From Saprospiraceae bacterium (lineage in GTDB: Bacteria > Bacteroidota > Bacteroidia > Chitinophagales > Saprospiraceae): a stretch of 39,587 nt of DNA. The stretch lies in contig JANQHF010000007.1 in NCBI GenBank assembly GCA_028282725.1, positions 1 through 39,587 of the forward strand, given 5' to 3'. The notes under the pieces were generated by a model that was not told the DNA's origin, made no database searches, and worked only from the letters and a program-made list of their open reading frames with translations. Positions 16,070-23,789 of this stretch are shown here, one piece after another (positions within the stretch are counted from its first letter, which is position 1; every line of letters begins with the position of its first letter). The position numbers and the translations under genes are program-made.

Positions 16070-16741
16070 ATGTTAACGAGTGAAAATATTGATGTAAAGA
16101 TTTGTTGTATCAAGTCCCTGGAAGAAGCCAAAATGGCAGCGCAAGCCGGTGCTTCTGCGATCGGCCTTGTTGGTCCAATGCCTTCTGGTCCCGGAGTCAT
16201 AGATAATACATTGATCAGGTTAATTGCTGAGCAAATGAATCAACATCTTGGGACATTTCTGCTCTCAAGTGAGCAGTCCGCATCAGAAATTATCGCTCAC
16301 TACGATCAATGCAAAACCAATACGATCCAATTAGTAGACCACGTGAATTATGATGATCTCAAAAAAATAAGAGACCGATTACCCGGTGTCAGACTTGTCC
16401 AGGTATTGCATATCGCAGAAGAAAAAAACATTGAAGAAGCGATAAGGGTATCTCAGCTCGTAGACGGAATATTATTGGATAGCGGGAACCCCTCTCTCCA
16501 GGTCAAAGAGCTCGGAGGAACGGGCAGGATCCATGACTGGACCATCAGCAAGCGCATCGTGGAATCAGTTGATGTTCCTGTACTCCTGGCAGGAGGACTG
16601 AAACCATCGAATGTAGGTGAGGCAATCACTGCCGTACGACCTGCCGGAGTGGATCTATGTTCCGGGATCAGGGTGAACGGAGTCTTAAACGAGGGACTTC
16701 TGAGTACCTTCATGGACCGGGTTCGATCCGTCACAATTTAG
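16070..16741 (+). CDS. TrpF-like (phosphoribosylanthranilate isomerase family) TIM barrel
   Basis: A 223-residue TIM-barrel protein of the TrpF family. TrpF rearranges phosphoribosylanthranilate in tryptophan synthesis. The catalytic Cys (Cys12 in VKICCIKSLEEA) and general acid Asp137 (ILLDSGNPS) are present, as are the phosphate-binding LLAGGLKPSNV and VDLCSGIR segments. The usual KICG is KICC here, and GLVGPMPSGPGVI (32-44) replaces the common GF-F-P-SPR block, marking a stand-alone subgroup. No trp genes are nearby, so a different isomerase substrate is possible. It is divergent from the DUF5916 gene, and its last 11 bp overlap the convergent SET gene. Confidence 0.82.
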   Translation: MLTSENIDVKICCIKSLEEAKMAAQAGASAIGLVGPMPSGPGVIDNTLIRLIAEQMNQHLGTFLLSSEQSASEIIAHYDQCKTNTIQLVDHVNYDDLKKIRDRLPGVRLVQVLHIAEEKNIEEAIRVSQLVDGILLDSGNPSLQVKELGGTGRIHDWTISKRIVESVDVPVLLAGGLKPSNVGEAITAVRPAGVDLCSGIRVNGVLNEGLLSTFMDRVRSVTI

Positions 16742-17117
16742 GATCGAACCACAACTGAACCTGTCCTTCAGTTCCACCTGTATAATCCACGCATATTTCG
16801 CTGCCGGAGGCAATATCGGTTACAGCCTCAATTTTAATGGTATCATCTGAATAATCCAGGATGACCCTTGCATTGGGATGTTCGCTGTGATTGTACAATG
16901 ACCCGTAACCAAGAGCAAGACATGCTTCGTACCCCTTTTCTTCCCAGATAAAATAGTAATGATAGAAAATTGTGACATCGACTTCTTTCAATTGCCCCTC
17001 CGGAATTTTGATGATCGGACATATCTCAACCAAATCACCATGACTCAGATGGTCAGCCGTGAAGACTCCACGACCTTTCTCGTTTTGAGCAATGAAAATA
17101 CCCGGGACATGAAGCAT
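16731..17117 (-). CDS. SET domain-containing protein
   Basis: A 128-residue minimal SET domain. SET proteins transfer methyl groups from S-adenosylmethionine to lysine side chains. Visible motifs are KGRGVFTADHLSHGDLVE (14-31), LGYGSLYNHSEHPNARV with the NHS knot sequence (73-89), and ASGSEICVDYTGG (103-115) with the catalytic-type Tyr. There is no pre- or post-SET zinc part. It follows the pirin gene by 8 bp on the same strand. Bacterial single-domain SET proteins have few known targets, so I give no substrate. Confidence 0.85.
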   Translation of the reverse strand: MLHVPGIFIAQNEKGRGVFTADHLSHGDLVEICPIIKIPEGQLKEVDVTIFYHYYFIWEEKGYEACLALGYGSLYNHSEHPNARVILDYSDDTIKIEAVTDIASGSEICVDYTGGTEGQVQLWFDPKL

Positions 17118-17125
17118 GCTTGAAT

Positions 17126-17995
17126 CTAAGCAAATTCTTCGACAAGACTTCCCATTTTGCCAGCCTGGAAGTCCTGGATGGCATTCATCAATTCCCTTTG
17201 ATTATTCATTACAAAAGGTCCGTAGGAAGCAACGGGTTCATTCAAAGGCTCACCCGCAAGGAGAATAGCCCGGGTATGGGACAAGGCTTTGATGCTGACC
17301 GATTGTCCATCGTTATTGAACAATACCATATCTTTTGCCGCTGCCTGTGTACTCTCTAAATCAAGGTTGCCATCGAGGATATAAATGAGGCAATTGAAGT
17401 GATCTTCTATCGGAAGCTCAAGATGAGCCCCTGCCTTCAGGTCCATCCGTAAGATGATCATCGGAGAATAGGTTTCGATCGTTGAAACCACATCGTTCAA
17501 TTGTCCTGCTACCACACCAATGGATACTTTGCCGTCCGTCGAATTCCAGGTAGGTGTATCATCTTTGTGCAAAGCCTGGTAAAATGGTTCGTCCAGTTTC
17601 CTTTTTGCAGGAGCATTCACCCAAAATTGTATGATTTCATAAGCTCCACCACCTTCGGCAATCTCCTTGGTTGGTCGCTCGCTATGGATGATGCCCTTGC
17701 CACTATTCATCCATTGGGTGCCTCCTGCGTGAACCACACTATCATATCCCTGGCTGTCCCTGTGATGTACTGCTCCTTCGAAAATTAAGGTCACAGGAGC
17801 AAAACCTCGATGAGGATGGGGACCAACGCCAAGATCCTGTTGTTTTTGTCCTCCGGGATAGTTTTCTTTCCAATGATGGATCAATAAAAAAGGATCCACC
17901 CTGTCAATATTGTAAATGGGAAGTGCCTGATCGAGGATGATTCCACCCATATTGATCTCATTGGCCTGTATGGCCGTGTTGATAGTTCTAAACAT
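17126..17995 (-). CDS. Pirin family protein (quercetinase-like bicupin)
   Basis: A 289-residue bicupin of the pirin family. The metal ligands match those of pirin/YhhW: His60 and His62 in GPHPHRGF, and His104 and Glu106 in GIIHSERP. The second cupin (about 160-270) shows the usual loss of ligands (KAGAHLELPIEDHFNCLIYILDGNLDL). Members oxidise quercetin in vitro, and some bind other proteins; the native substrate is often unknown. It is followed 8 bp later by the SET gene. A partial rightward open frame across it is a shadow. Confidence 0.9.
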   Translation of the reverse strand: MFRTINTAIQANEINMGGIILDQALPIYNIDRVDPFLLIHHWKENYPGGQKQQDLGVGPHPHRGFAPVTLIFEGAVHHRDSQGYDSVVHAGGTQWMNSGKGIIHSERPTKEIAEGGGAYEIIQFWVNAPAKRKLDEPFYQALHKDDTPTWNSTDGKVSIGVVAGQLNDVVSTIETYSPMIILRMDLKAGAHLELPIEDHFNCLIYILDGNLDLESTQAAAKDMVLFNNDGQSVSIKALSHTRAILLAGEPLNEPVASYGPFVMNNQRELMNAIQDFQAGKMGSLVEEFA

Positions 17996-18079
17996 GATTA
18001 GGGGAATTTATGCAATAAACAAAGAATCGGAAAGTAAGTTCAACCTGGGATTTTTACGGTGTATATCAAATCGACAGAT

Positions 18080-18679
18080 CTATGACAATCGACTGGATAC
18101 ACCGTCAACGATCCGGGGATAATAATGATGTTCCAACCGCAAGACTTTCCGGGCTATATCTGTGGCTTCATCCCCGGGATTTAATTGACACTGCGCCTGG
18201 AAAATCATCTGGCCTTCGTCGTATTTTTCGTTGACAAAGTGAATCGTCATACCTGATACAGGATCGCCGTTTTTTTTGACGGCTTCGTGTACATATTTAC
18301 CATACATTCCCTTTCCCCCATATTTTGGCAATAGAGCAGGATGAATATTTAATATTCTTTTTGGGTAGGCATGAACCAGGGACTCCGGTATCAACCAGAG
18401 GAAACCCGCAAGGACGATCAAATCAGTCCTTTCCCGCTTCAGGATTTCCAACACCTTCGATACAGAATAAAATTCTTCCTTGTGAAACGTATATGAGGGG
18501 ATTCCCTCTGTCCTGGCGAAATCAATCACACCAGCGTTTTTTCGGTTACTCAGGATACTGACCACTTCATAATGACAGTCTTCATTTTGCGAATAAGAAT
18601 GAATCATTTGAGCATTGCTGCCACGACCCGATGCAAAAATCGCTATCCTCGCCTTTCGTTTCACGGGGCGAACATACAC
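18080..18679 (-). CDS. purN: Phosphoribosylglycinamide formyltransferase
   Basis: A 199-residue GART enzyme that transfers formyl from 10-formyltetrahydrofolate to GAR, the third step of purine synthesis. The phosphate loop is ASGRGSNAQ (16-24). Catalytic residues are all present: Asn111 and His113 in LNIHPALLPKYGGKG and Asp154 in VNEKYDEGQMIFQ. Length is normal. No other purine gene is in the window; it lies 34 bp behind the hypothetical gene upstream and 84 bp ahead of the pirin gene. The ATG used gives a short basic lead-in; an internal start is unlikely. Confidence 0.92.
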   Translation of the reverse strand: MYVRPVKRKARIAIFASGRGSNAQMIHSYSQNEDCHYEVVSILSNRKNAGVIDFARTEGIPSYTFHKEEFYSVSKVLEILKRERTDLIVLAGFLWLIPESLVHAYPKRILNIHPALLPKYGGKGMYGKYVHEAVKKNGDPVSGMTIHFVNEKYDEGQMIFQAQCQLNPGDEATDIARKVLRLEHHYYPRIVDGVSSRLS

Positions 18680-18713
18680 CTTTTAGACTACTCCTATCTT
18701 ATGATTTCAGATA

Positions 18714-19478
18714 TTAATTCAATTGTCCGGAGACATAGACCTGGGAAGCATCGATTGTTTCAAATGATGAGCCTGAGTGGACGATATCATTTGTCTGCTG
18801 ATCTGTTTCATTTCGTAAAAAGTAGGGATAGAGGTCATCCAATTCCCTGGTCCATTGAGCTGAGTCATGGGGTTGTTCGTACAAATTGATGATTTGATGA
18901 GCATGATTGCTCGTTTGCGCCAGCCATATTTCATCAATCTTATTTATGATGAAATCCTCTTTTGACCTGCCACGCATAATGATCTTATCCCGGATCCAGA
19001 ATTTCCGGCCGGAATTTTTAAATAACAAGTTGCATCCCCGGGCATCATATAATTCGTATTTACCTACAATTTCTATACTCACCAATTTCTTGAACAAGGT
19101 CGAATCCTTTATCGTAATGTCCTTTTTGTCCAGGTCTACCTTAACGATGTAGTTGCCTGAATAAAATGACAAATCCGTCCTGTCTATACTGTCTATATGC
19201 TTTCTGTTGGCGGCTATTTCGTCCAGATCTTTTTGAAGCAACCGGTTGTAATCAGGCCGGAAGGCGAGGATGGCGTCTTCATAGTTGTTCTGTGACAGCG
19301 ATTCACCCGCCATAAAGATGTCTCCTTCTTTGGGGAAGTAATTATAGTCCAGCATAGTCCAGCGCAATTCATGACTTTTGATGTACAGATACCCGATGTC
19401 AAGAATGCCGGCCTGCTCAAATATTGTGGTTGAGACGATAAGTACGGGAAGAGCAAAATGGAAATACCTCCTTATCAT
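18714..19478 (-). CDS. Hypothetical exported or membrane-anchored protein
   Basis: A 254-residue protein I do not recognise. Residues about 4-24 (RYFHFALPVLIVSTTIFEQAG) are a hydrophobic segment that could be a signal peptide or single anchor. The rest is mixed, with short beta-rich stretches (NYIVKVDLDKKDITIKDSTL, KYELYDARGCNLLFK, RKFWIRDKIIMRG) and a Gln/Ser-rich tail. It lies between rocD and purN on the same strand, 84 bp and 34 bp away, so it may be cotranscribed with purN. Codon use looks like that of its neighbours. Confidence 0.65.
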   Translation of the reverse strand: MIRRYFHFALPVLIVSTTIFEQAGILDIGYLYIKSHELRWTMLDYNYFPKEGDIFMAGESLSQNNYEDAILAFRPDYNRLLQKDLDEIAANRKHIDSIDRTDLSFYSGNYIVKVDLDKKDITIKDSTLFKKLVSIEIVGKYELYDARGCNLLFKNSGRKFWIRDKIIMRGRSKEDFIINKIDEIWLAQTSNHAHQIINLYEQPHDSAQWTRELDDLYPYFLRNETDQQTNDIVHSGSSFETIDASQVYVSGQLN

Positions 19479-19562
19479 AAAAGAAAGGTAGAGACATCAG
19501 CACACTTTTCCAGCTACGTTACCCTTATTATGATATCGTTAGCAAATACACAAAGTCAATTC

Positions 19563-20852
19563 CTATGGCTCATCTGAATAGTTGGAGAGGACCTTTTCTA
19601 TAATGTCACAGCATTGATGAAGTTCCTCCTCCGAGATGACAAGTGGTGGAGCAAACCTGATGATGTTGCCATGAGTAGGTTTGGCCAGGAGGCCGTTTTC
19701 TGCCAGTTGAATGCATATATCCCATGCCGTGCTACTGCTGGGCTGGTCGTTAATCAGAATGGCATTGAGCAGACCCTTGCCCCGCACAGAACGCACTATG
19801 TTATATTTTTCCACAAGGATTTGCATTCGCTCTCTGAATATGGCTCCAAGATATCGGGCATTCTGAGCCAGCTTTTCATCGACGACCACATCCAGTGCTG
19901 TCATAGCAACGGCGCAAGCCAGAGGATTGCCACCATAGGTGCTACCATGTGTGCCTGGTGTGATGACTTCCATGATTGAGTCATCTGCCAATACAGCAGA
20001 GACGGGATAGGTTCCCCCGGACAGCGCCTTACCCAATATGAGTATATCTGGCCTGGTATAAGTGGCACCGCGCTCACATGCATGTTCACAAGTACAATTG
20101 CCACAAACAGCCAGGAGGCTTCCCGTTCTTGCTATGCCCGTTTGGATTTCATCTGCGATGAACAAAATGTTATGCTCGGCACATAATTGGGCACAACGGG
20201 GGATAAAGTCATCGCCGGGTACATTGACACCGGCTTCACCCTGTATTGGTTCTACAAGCAGACCTGCAATATATTTACCCTGTTGGGCAAAGACTTCACC
20301 TAAGGTGTCAATATCATCATATGGTACGGAAACGAATCCTGGTGTATAGGGACCAAAATTCCCCCTGGCATCAGGATCACTTGAAAAGGAAATGATGGTG
20401 GTCGTCCTGCCATGAAAATTTTCACCGCATACGATAATAAGTGCTTCTCCGTGGGCAATTCCCTTCTTTTCATATCCCCATTTACGACAGATCTTGATGG
20501 CAGTTTCCACCGCCTCTGCTCCGCTGTTCATCGGAAGCACCTTGTCAAACCCAAAATATTCAGTGATATATTTTTCATATTTGCCGAGCTGATCGTTATA
20601 GAATGCCCGGGAAGTAAGTGTAAGTTCTTCAGCTTGCTTTTTCAACGTAGAAATAATGCGGGGATGGCAGTGTCCCTGGTTGATTGCTGAATATGCCGAA
20701 AGAAAGTCGAAGTACTTCTTGCCTTCAACATCCCACACATAGACGCCATCACCTTTCGATAATACTACGGGAATCGGGTGATAGTTGTGGGCACCATATC
20801 GGTCTTCATAGTGCATGAGATCCTGAGACGAAAGGCTGGTAGTAATAGACAT
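19563..20852 (-). CDS. rocD: Ornithine aminotransferase with Cys-cluster insert
   Basis: A 429-residue class III PLP aminotransferase that converts ornithine and 2-oxoglutarate to glutamate semialdehyde and glutamate. The PLP lysine is Lys275 in ILGKALSGGTYPVSAVL; other family marks are MNSGAEAVETAIK (108-120), GENFHGRTTTIISFS (143-157), EPIQGEAGVNVP and IADEIQTGIARTG. Between ARTGSLLA and TRPDI, where most homologues have a short acidic loop, there is an insert with Cys250, Cys253, Cys255 and Cys259 (CGNCTCEHAC), which could bind zinc or an iron-sulfur cluster. Similar inserts occur in other Bacteroidota as far as I recall. Together with the nearby arginine deiminase it points to arginine/ornithine catabolism. 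Confidence 0.92.
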   Translation of the reverse strand: MSITTSLSSQDLMHYEDRYGAHNYHPIPVVLSKGDGVYVWDVEGKKYFDFLSAYSAINQGHCHPRIISTLKKQAEELTLTSRAFYNDQLGKYEKYITEYFGFDKVLPMNSGAEAVETAIKICRKWGYEKKGIAHGEALIIVCGENFHGRTTTIISFSSDPDARGNFGPYTPGFVSVPYDDIDTLGEVFAQQGKYIAGLLVEPIQGEAGVNVPGDDFIPRCAQLCAEHNILFIADEIQTGIARTGSLLAVCGNCTCEHACERGATYTRPDILILGKALSGGTYPVSAVLADDSIMEVITPGTHGSTYGGNPLACAVAMTALDVVVDEKLAQNARYLGAIFRERMQILVEKYNIVRSVRGKGLLNAILINDQPSSSTAWDICIQLAENGLLAKPTHGNIIRFAPPLVISEEELHQCCDIIEKVLSNYSDEP

Positions 20853-20885
20853 GTTGTTCGTTTTAATAGCTTTCCAAAGTTAGTG

Positions 20886-20911
20886 AAAATGAGCCTTATT
20901 TTTTGGGCTCA
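20886..20911 (-). terminator. Weak rho-independent terminator after the BrkB gene
   Basis: TGAGCC (20890-20895) pairs with GGCTCA (20906-20911); read leftward it is followed by TTTTCAC. It lies about 100 bp past the BrkB stop and just before rocD. The stem is only 6 bp, so it is a tentative call. Confidence 0.35.
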
Positions 20912-21009
20912 ATCGAATCCGGAAAGCAGTGTCATCTTATATTATGAATGGCTGCAAAATAGAAATGGATTTCTGAGACAAGTACCAGGAACTGGAAAGA
21001 GACCGGATC

Positions 21010-21957
21010 TTAGTCCTTCAGGATCTGGGCATCGCGGTTGACAATGATACTTGCATTCAATTCAAAGCCGGCCAGGATGATGAATGCATTGATTTGAAGC
21101 CAGAGCAGGATGACGATCAGGGTGGCAATCGATCCGTAAATCTCATTGTATTTACCGAAATTATTAAGAAAATAGAAGAATCCCATCGAAGCCACGAGGG
21201 CAAGAAACGATGCTACGATTGCACCCGGATTGATCAATTTTAATGGTCTGTAAATCGACGGGCCATACCTGTAAATAATGGTGATCACTACATAAAATAA
21301 GAGGAAGACGACGGACCATTTGAAAAACTGAAAGATGATCCTTTGAATCAGACCGATACTTATCGTTTCAATCAGATGCTGCAGGTAGCGTTGTCCAATG
21401 ACAATAAACACGGCCGAAAGAATCATAATGATGGTCAATAATATCGTCAGATTAAAGGCGACCAACCTTTTTTTCAGATAGTTGCGCGATTTGAAACTGA
21501 TCTCATAGGATTTGTCAAATCCATACATTAAGGTCAACATACCGGAAGAGGCAAAGAAGGCAGCCAAAAGAAATCCAATACCCTGGACACCGAATACTCC
21601 TTCGGGTTTGATGCCGTTTATAATATCCAGGATATAATTGATCGTATAGTCAGGGAGGACCCCTTCCAGATTTGTTTCAAATTTTTCCAGCTGTAATTCG
21701 ACCCAGGGGTGAATGTAGACAAGAGGCAATACAAAAATGATGAACGGAAACAACGAAAGAAAAAAACTGAAAGCGACCGAATTTGCACGTGTGATTATAT
21801 CATCTTTTTTCAATTCGGCATATATGAAGGTAGCAATGTTGTAGACAGGCACATTGCTGAATCCGGGTAGTGTGAACCTCCTGGACCATTGTTCAATTCT
21901 CTCGATCCTCTCTGGTCCAAACAACCAATTCTTGAAACGCTCCCGGGTATTTTTCAA
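21010..21957 (-). CDS. YihY/BrkB family inner-membrane protein
   Basis: A 315-residue multi-pass membrane protein of the YihY/BrkB family (once named ribonuclease BN in error). About six helices are visible, including SVAFSFFLSLFPFIIFVLPLVYI (63-85) with the family's AFS-F-S-PF motif, GIGFLLAAFFASSGMLTLMYGFDKSYE (126-152), two long helices around 165-235, and INPGAIVASFLALVASMGFFYFLNNFGKYNEIYGSIATLIVILLW. The family's GS-ATLIVILLW ending is intact. Its start overlaps the thioesterase stop by 4 bp. Function is not established; transport or envelope stress roles have been proposed. Confidence 0.88.
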   Translation of the reverse strand: MKNTRERFKNWLFGPERIERIEQWSRRFTLPGFSNVPVYNIATFIYAELKKDDIITRANSVAFSFFLSLFPFIIFVLPLVYIHPWVELQLEKFETNLEGVLPDYTINYILDIINGIKPEGVFGVQGIGFLLAAFFASSGMLTLMYGFDKSYEISFKSRNYLKKRLVAFNLTILLTIIMILSAVFIVIGQRYLQHLIETISIGLIQRIIFQFFKWSVVFLLFYVVITIIYRYGPSIYRPLKLINPGAIVASFLALVASMGFFYFLNNFGKYNEIYGSIATLIVILLWLQINAFIILAGFELNASIIVNRDAQILKD

Positions 21958-22361
21958 AAGTAAAATTGAATTTTATTGGTCAATACCTCAGGACAAGACA
22001 CCCTCTTGTTGGTTTCCATGTTTATGAAGAAGAGTTTTACCGAACCCGTATTGAGTAACGTTCCTGACTCATTGTGAATTTCAGTGTAAAAATGGATCAT
22101 CTTGGTGGGCATCTCTTTCAAAATAGTGGTGATGGACAAGAGATCGTCATATTTGGCAGGATACCGGTACCGGCATTCCAATTGCAATACCGGCATCATG
22201 ATTCCGTGATCGTCTTCCAAATCTTTATAAGTCAAGCCAAGAGACCGGATCATCTCGGCTCTTCCAATTTCATACAATTGTGCATAATGTCCATAATACA
22301 CAAAGCCCATTCGATCCACTTCGGCATATCGTACTCTTTTCTGAAAAGTATGTGAGAGCAT
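21954..22361 (-). CDS. YbgC-like hotdog acyl-CoA thioesterase
   Basis: A 135-residue hotdog-fold thioesterase of the 4-hydroxybenzoyl-CoA/YbgC group. The signature is RYAEVDRMGFVYYGHYAQLYEIGRAEM, with the catalytic Asp16. Later parts (LECRYRYPAKYDDLLSITTIL, IHFYTEIHN and TGSVKLFFIN) follow the usual strand order. In other bacteria YbgC accompanies Tol-Pal genes; here it is coupled to a BrkB gene by a 4-bp ATGA overlap and sits 12 bp behind the arginine deiminase gene, so all three are likely cotranscribed. The acyl substrate is unknown. Confidence 0.88.
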   Translation of the reverse strand: MLSHTFQKRVRYAEVDRMGFVYYGHYAQLYEIGRAEMIRSLGLTYKDLEDDHGIMMPVLQLECRYRYPAKYDDLLSITTILKEMPTKMIHFYTEIHNESGTLLNTGSVKLFFINMETNKRVSCPEVLTNKIQFYF

Positions 22362-22373
22362 ATACGAATGTAG

Positions 22374-23621
22374 TCAAGCTCTGACGATTGGGCAAGTCAT
22401 GCAATGGGATCCGCCACGCGCACGTGATAACTCCGAAGAAGGTATGGTGATGATCGCTCTTTTCAGATTGGATATATAAGAGCTGTCAGAAACGGAGTAT
22501 TTGAAAAATTCTTCAGCATCGACAATTTTAAATCCGGCTTTTTCAAAAGCAATCAGGGTTTTCAGATTTCGGTCATAAGAAATTGCAACGCCGGGTCTCA
22601 ATGCTACCAGGTTCACGCTGTCCGTCCATTGCTCTCTTTCCTGGTAAGGAGATTCTCCACCACCGGAAAACACGTATTTCATGTCCGGATTGATTTCTGT
22701 ATCGATGTAGGCACGAATAGATGGATAAGTAGTCTCCGTACCATCGTGACGATATACGACGACATTTGAACCTTCTCCATCATAGACGATGGGTTTGTAA
22801 CAAGCTACAACATCATGATCCACTCTTGTAAACAGGGTATCAATATGCATAAAACTTCGTTCGTTCGGAATGATGATCTGAACGATGTTCTCTACCAATC
22901 CTATCTTGAATAGGTATTCCTTAATGCTGTGAAAAGCATAGGTTGATGTTCGCTCACTGCATCCGATCAACAAGTGTTCCTTATCAAACATCATGATATC
23001 TCCTCCCTCCGCACTTACGATTTCTCCTCTTCGCGAGGGGGGAAATAATTCAAGATCATTCAGATTAATCACCCTTCCTTCGGCCTTCAACTCTTCAAAC
23101 AGAGGATGGTAGTGGAAGATGAACCTGCTCAAGAGATTTTCGCGGTGTCTCGCTTCCTTGGCTGCCTTTGTGACCAGGATGTGGTCTTTGATTGTAACGG
23201 CAATATCCCGTGTAAACATATAGTTCGGAATTGGGTCGAAAAGTATGCGATCCTCCTCTTTCAGGTATCCGGTGACCAGGATTTCAGCCAACTTTTTGTC
23301 CTCGAGGTTGGTGAGGAATTTTTCGAAGGACGGAGGTAATTCCTCGAAATCCAGGATCCTGTCGATCAATTCCTCTTTTACGGCATCACATGCATCAATG
23401 GCTTCGGCTATAAGTCTCTGGGTTTGCAATACATTATCCTCTCCCAGGAATGAATGGAGTATTCTCAAAAAAATCCTGTATTCCTCATTCATCTGTGGAT
23501 AGAAGACGATATCATCGAATAGCAACTCTTCCGCCTGCTTGGGTGAGATCCTTGATATTCCTTCGTCAGGAAAATGAACAATCACCTTTTCAAGAGTTGA
23601 TATTTCGTTATCCACAAACAT
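22374..23621 (-). CDS. arcA: Arginine deiminase family protein
   Basis: A 415-residue member of the arginine deiminase family, which hydrolyses arginine to citrulline and ammonia. The motif series is complete: PIPNYMFTRDIAV (substrate-binding Asp), SAEGGDIMMF (Glu-Gly-Gly-Asp), RSFMHIDTLFT with the catalytic His, REQWTDSVNLVALRPGVAISYDRN, and GGSHCMTCPI with the nucleophile Cys407. No arcB or arcC is in the window, so ATP production by the full ADI pathway is not shown; the downstream rocD suggests use of arginine through ornithine, but the citrulline-to-ornithine step is missing here. The upstream region has a strong promoter box. Confidence 0.9.
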   Translation of the reverse strand: MFVDNEISTLEKVIVHFPDEGISRISPKQAEELLFDDIVFYPQMNEEYRIFLRILHSFLGEDNVLQTQRLIAEAIDACDAVKEELIDRILDFEELPPSFEKFLTNLEDKKLAEILVTGYLKEEDRILFDPIPNYMFTRDIAVTIKDHILVTKAAKEARHRENLLSRFIFHYHPLFEELKAEGRVINLNDLELFPPSRRGEIVSAEGGDIMMFDKEHLLIGCSERTSTYAFHSIKEYLFKIGLVENIVQIIIPNERSFMHIDTLFTRVDHDVVACYKPIVYDGEGSNVVVYRHDGTETTYPSIRAYIDTEINPDMKYVFSGGGESPYQEREQWTDSVNLVALRPGVAISYDRNLKTLIAFEKAGFKIVDAEEFFKYSVSDSSYISNLKRAIITIPSSELSRARGGSHCMTCPIVRA

Positions 23622-23638
23622 GATTGGTGTAGTTTTGT

Positions 23639-23669
23639 GTCAAAGATACACTTCGAGCGCATCTTTGAC
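23639..23669. promoter_or_regulatory. Inverted repeat and promoter between arcA and E2 genes
   Basis: GTCAAAGAT (23639-23647) and ATCTTTGAC (23661-23669) are perfect 9-bp inverted repeats with a 13-bp spacer, in the 168-bp divergent region. Read leftward, TATCTTTG (23641-23648) fits TAnnTTTG and lies 20 bp from the arcA start. The left arm therefore overlaps the probable arcA promoter, which suits a repressor or autoregulated operator. Confidence 0.45.
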
Positions 23670-23789
23670 TGTGATTAAACTTGCATCGAGTAAAATTTAA
23701 TTGATAAAGTAAATGGTCAGCAAAATTGACTTCGAAAGGTGCAGGGAATTGTCGGTGTCGTTTGTTGATTTTTAATCATCTTTAGACTC

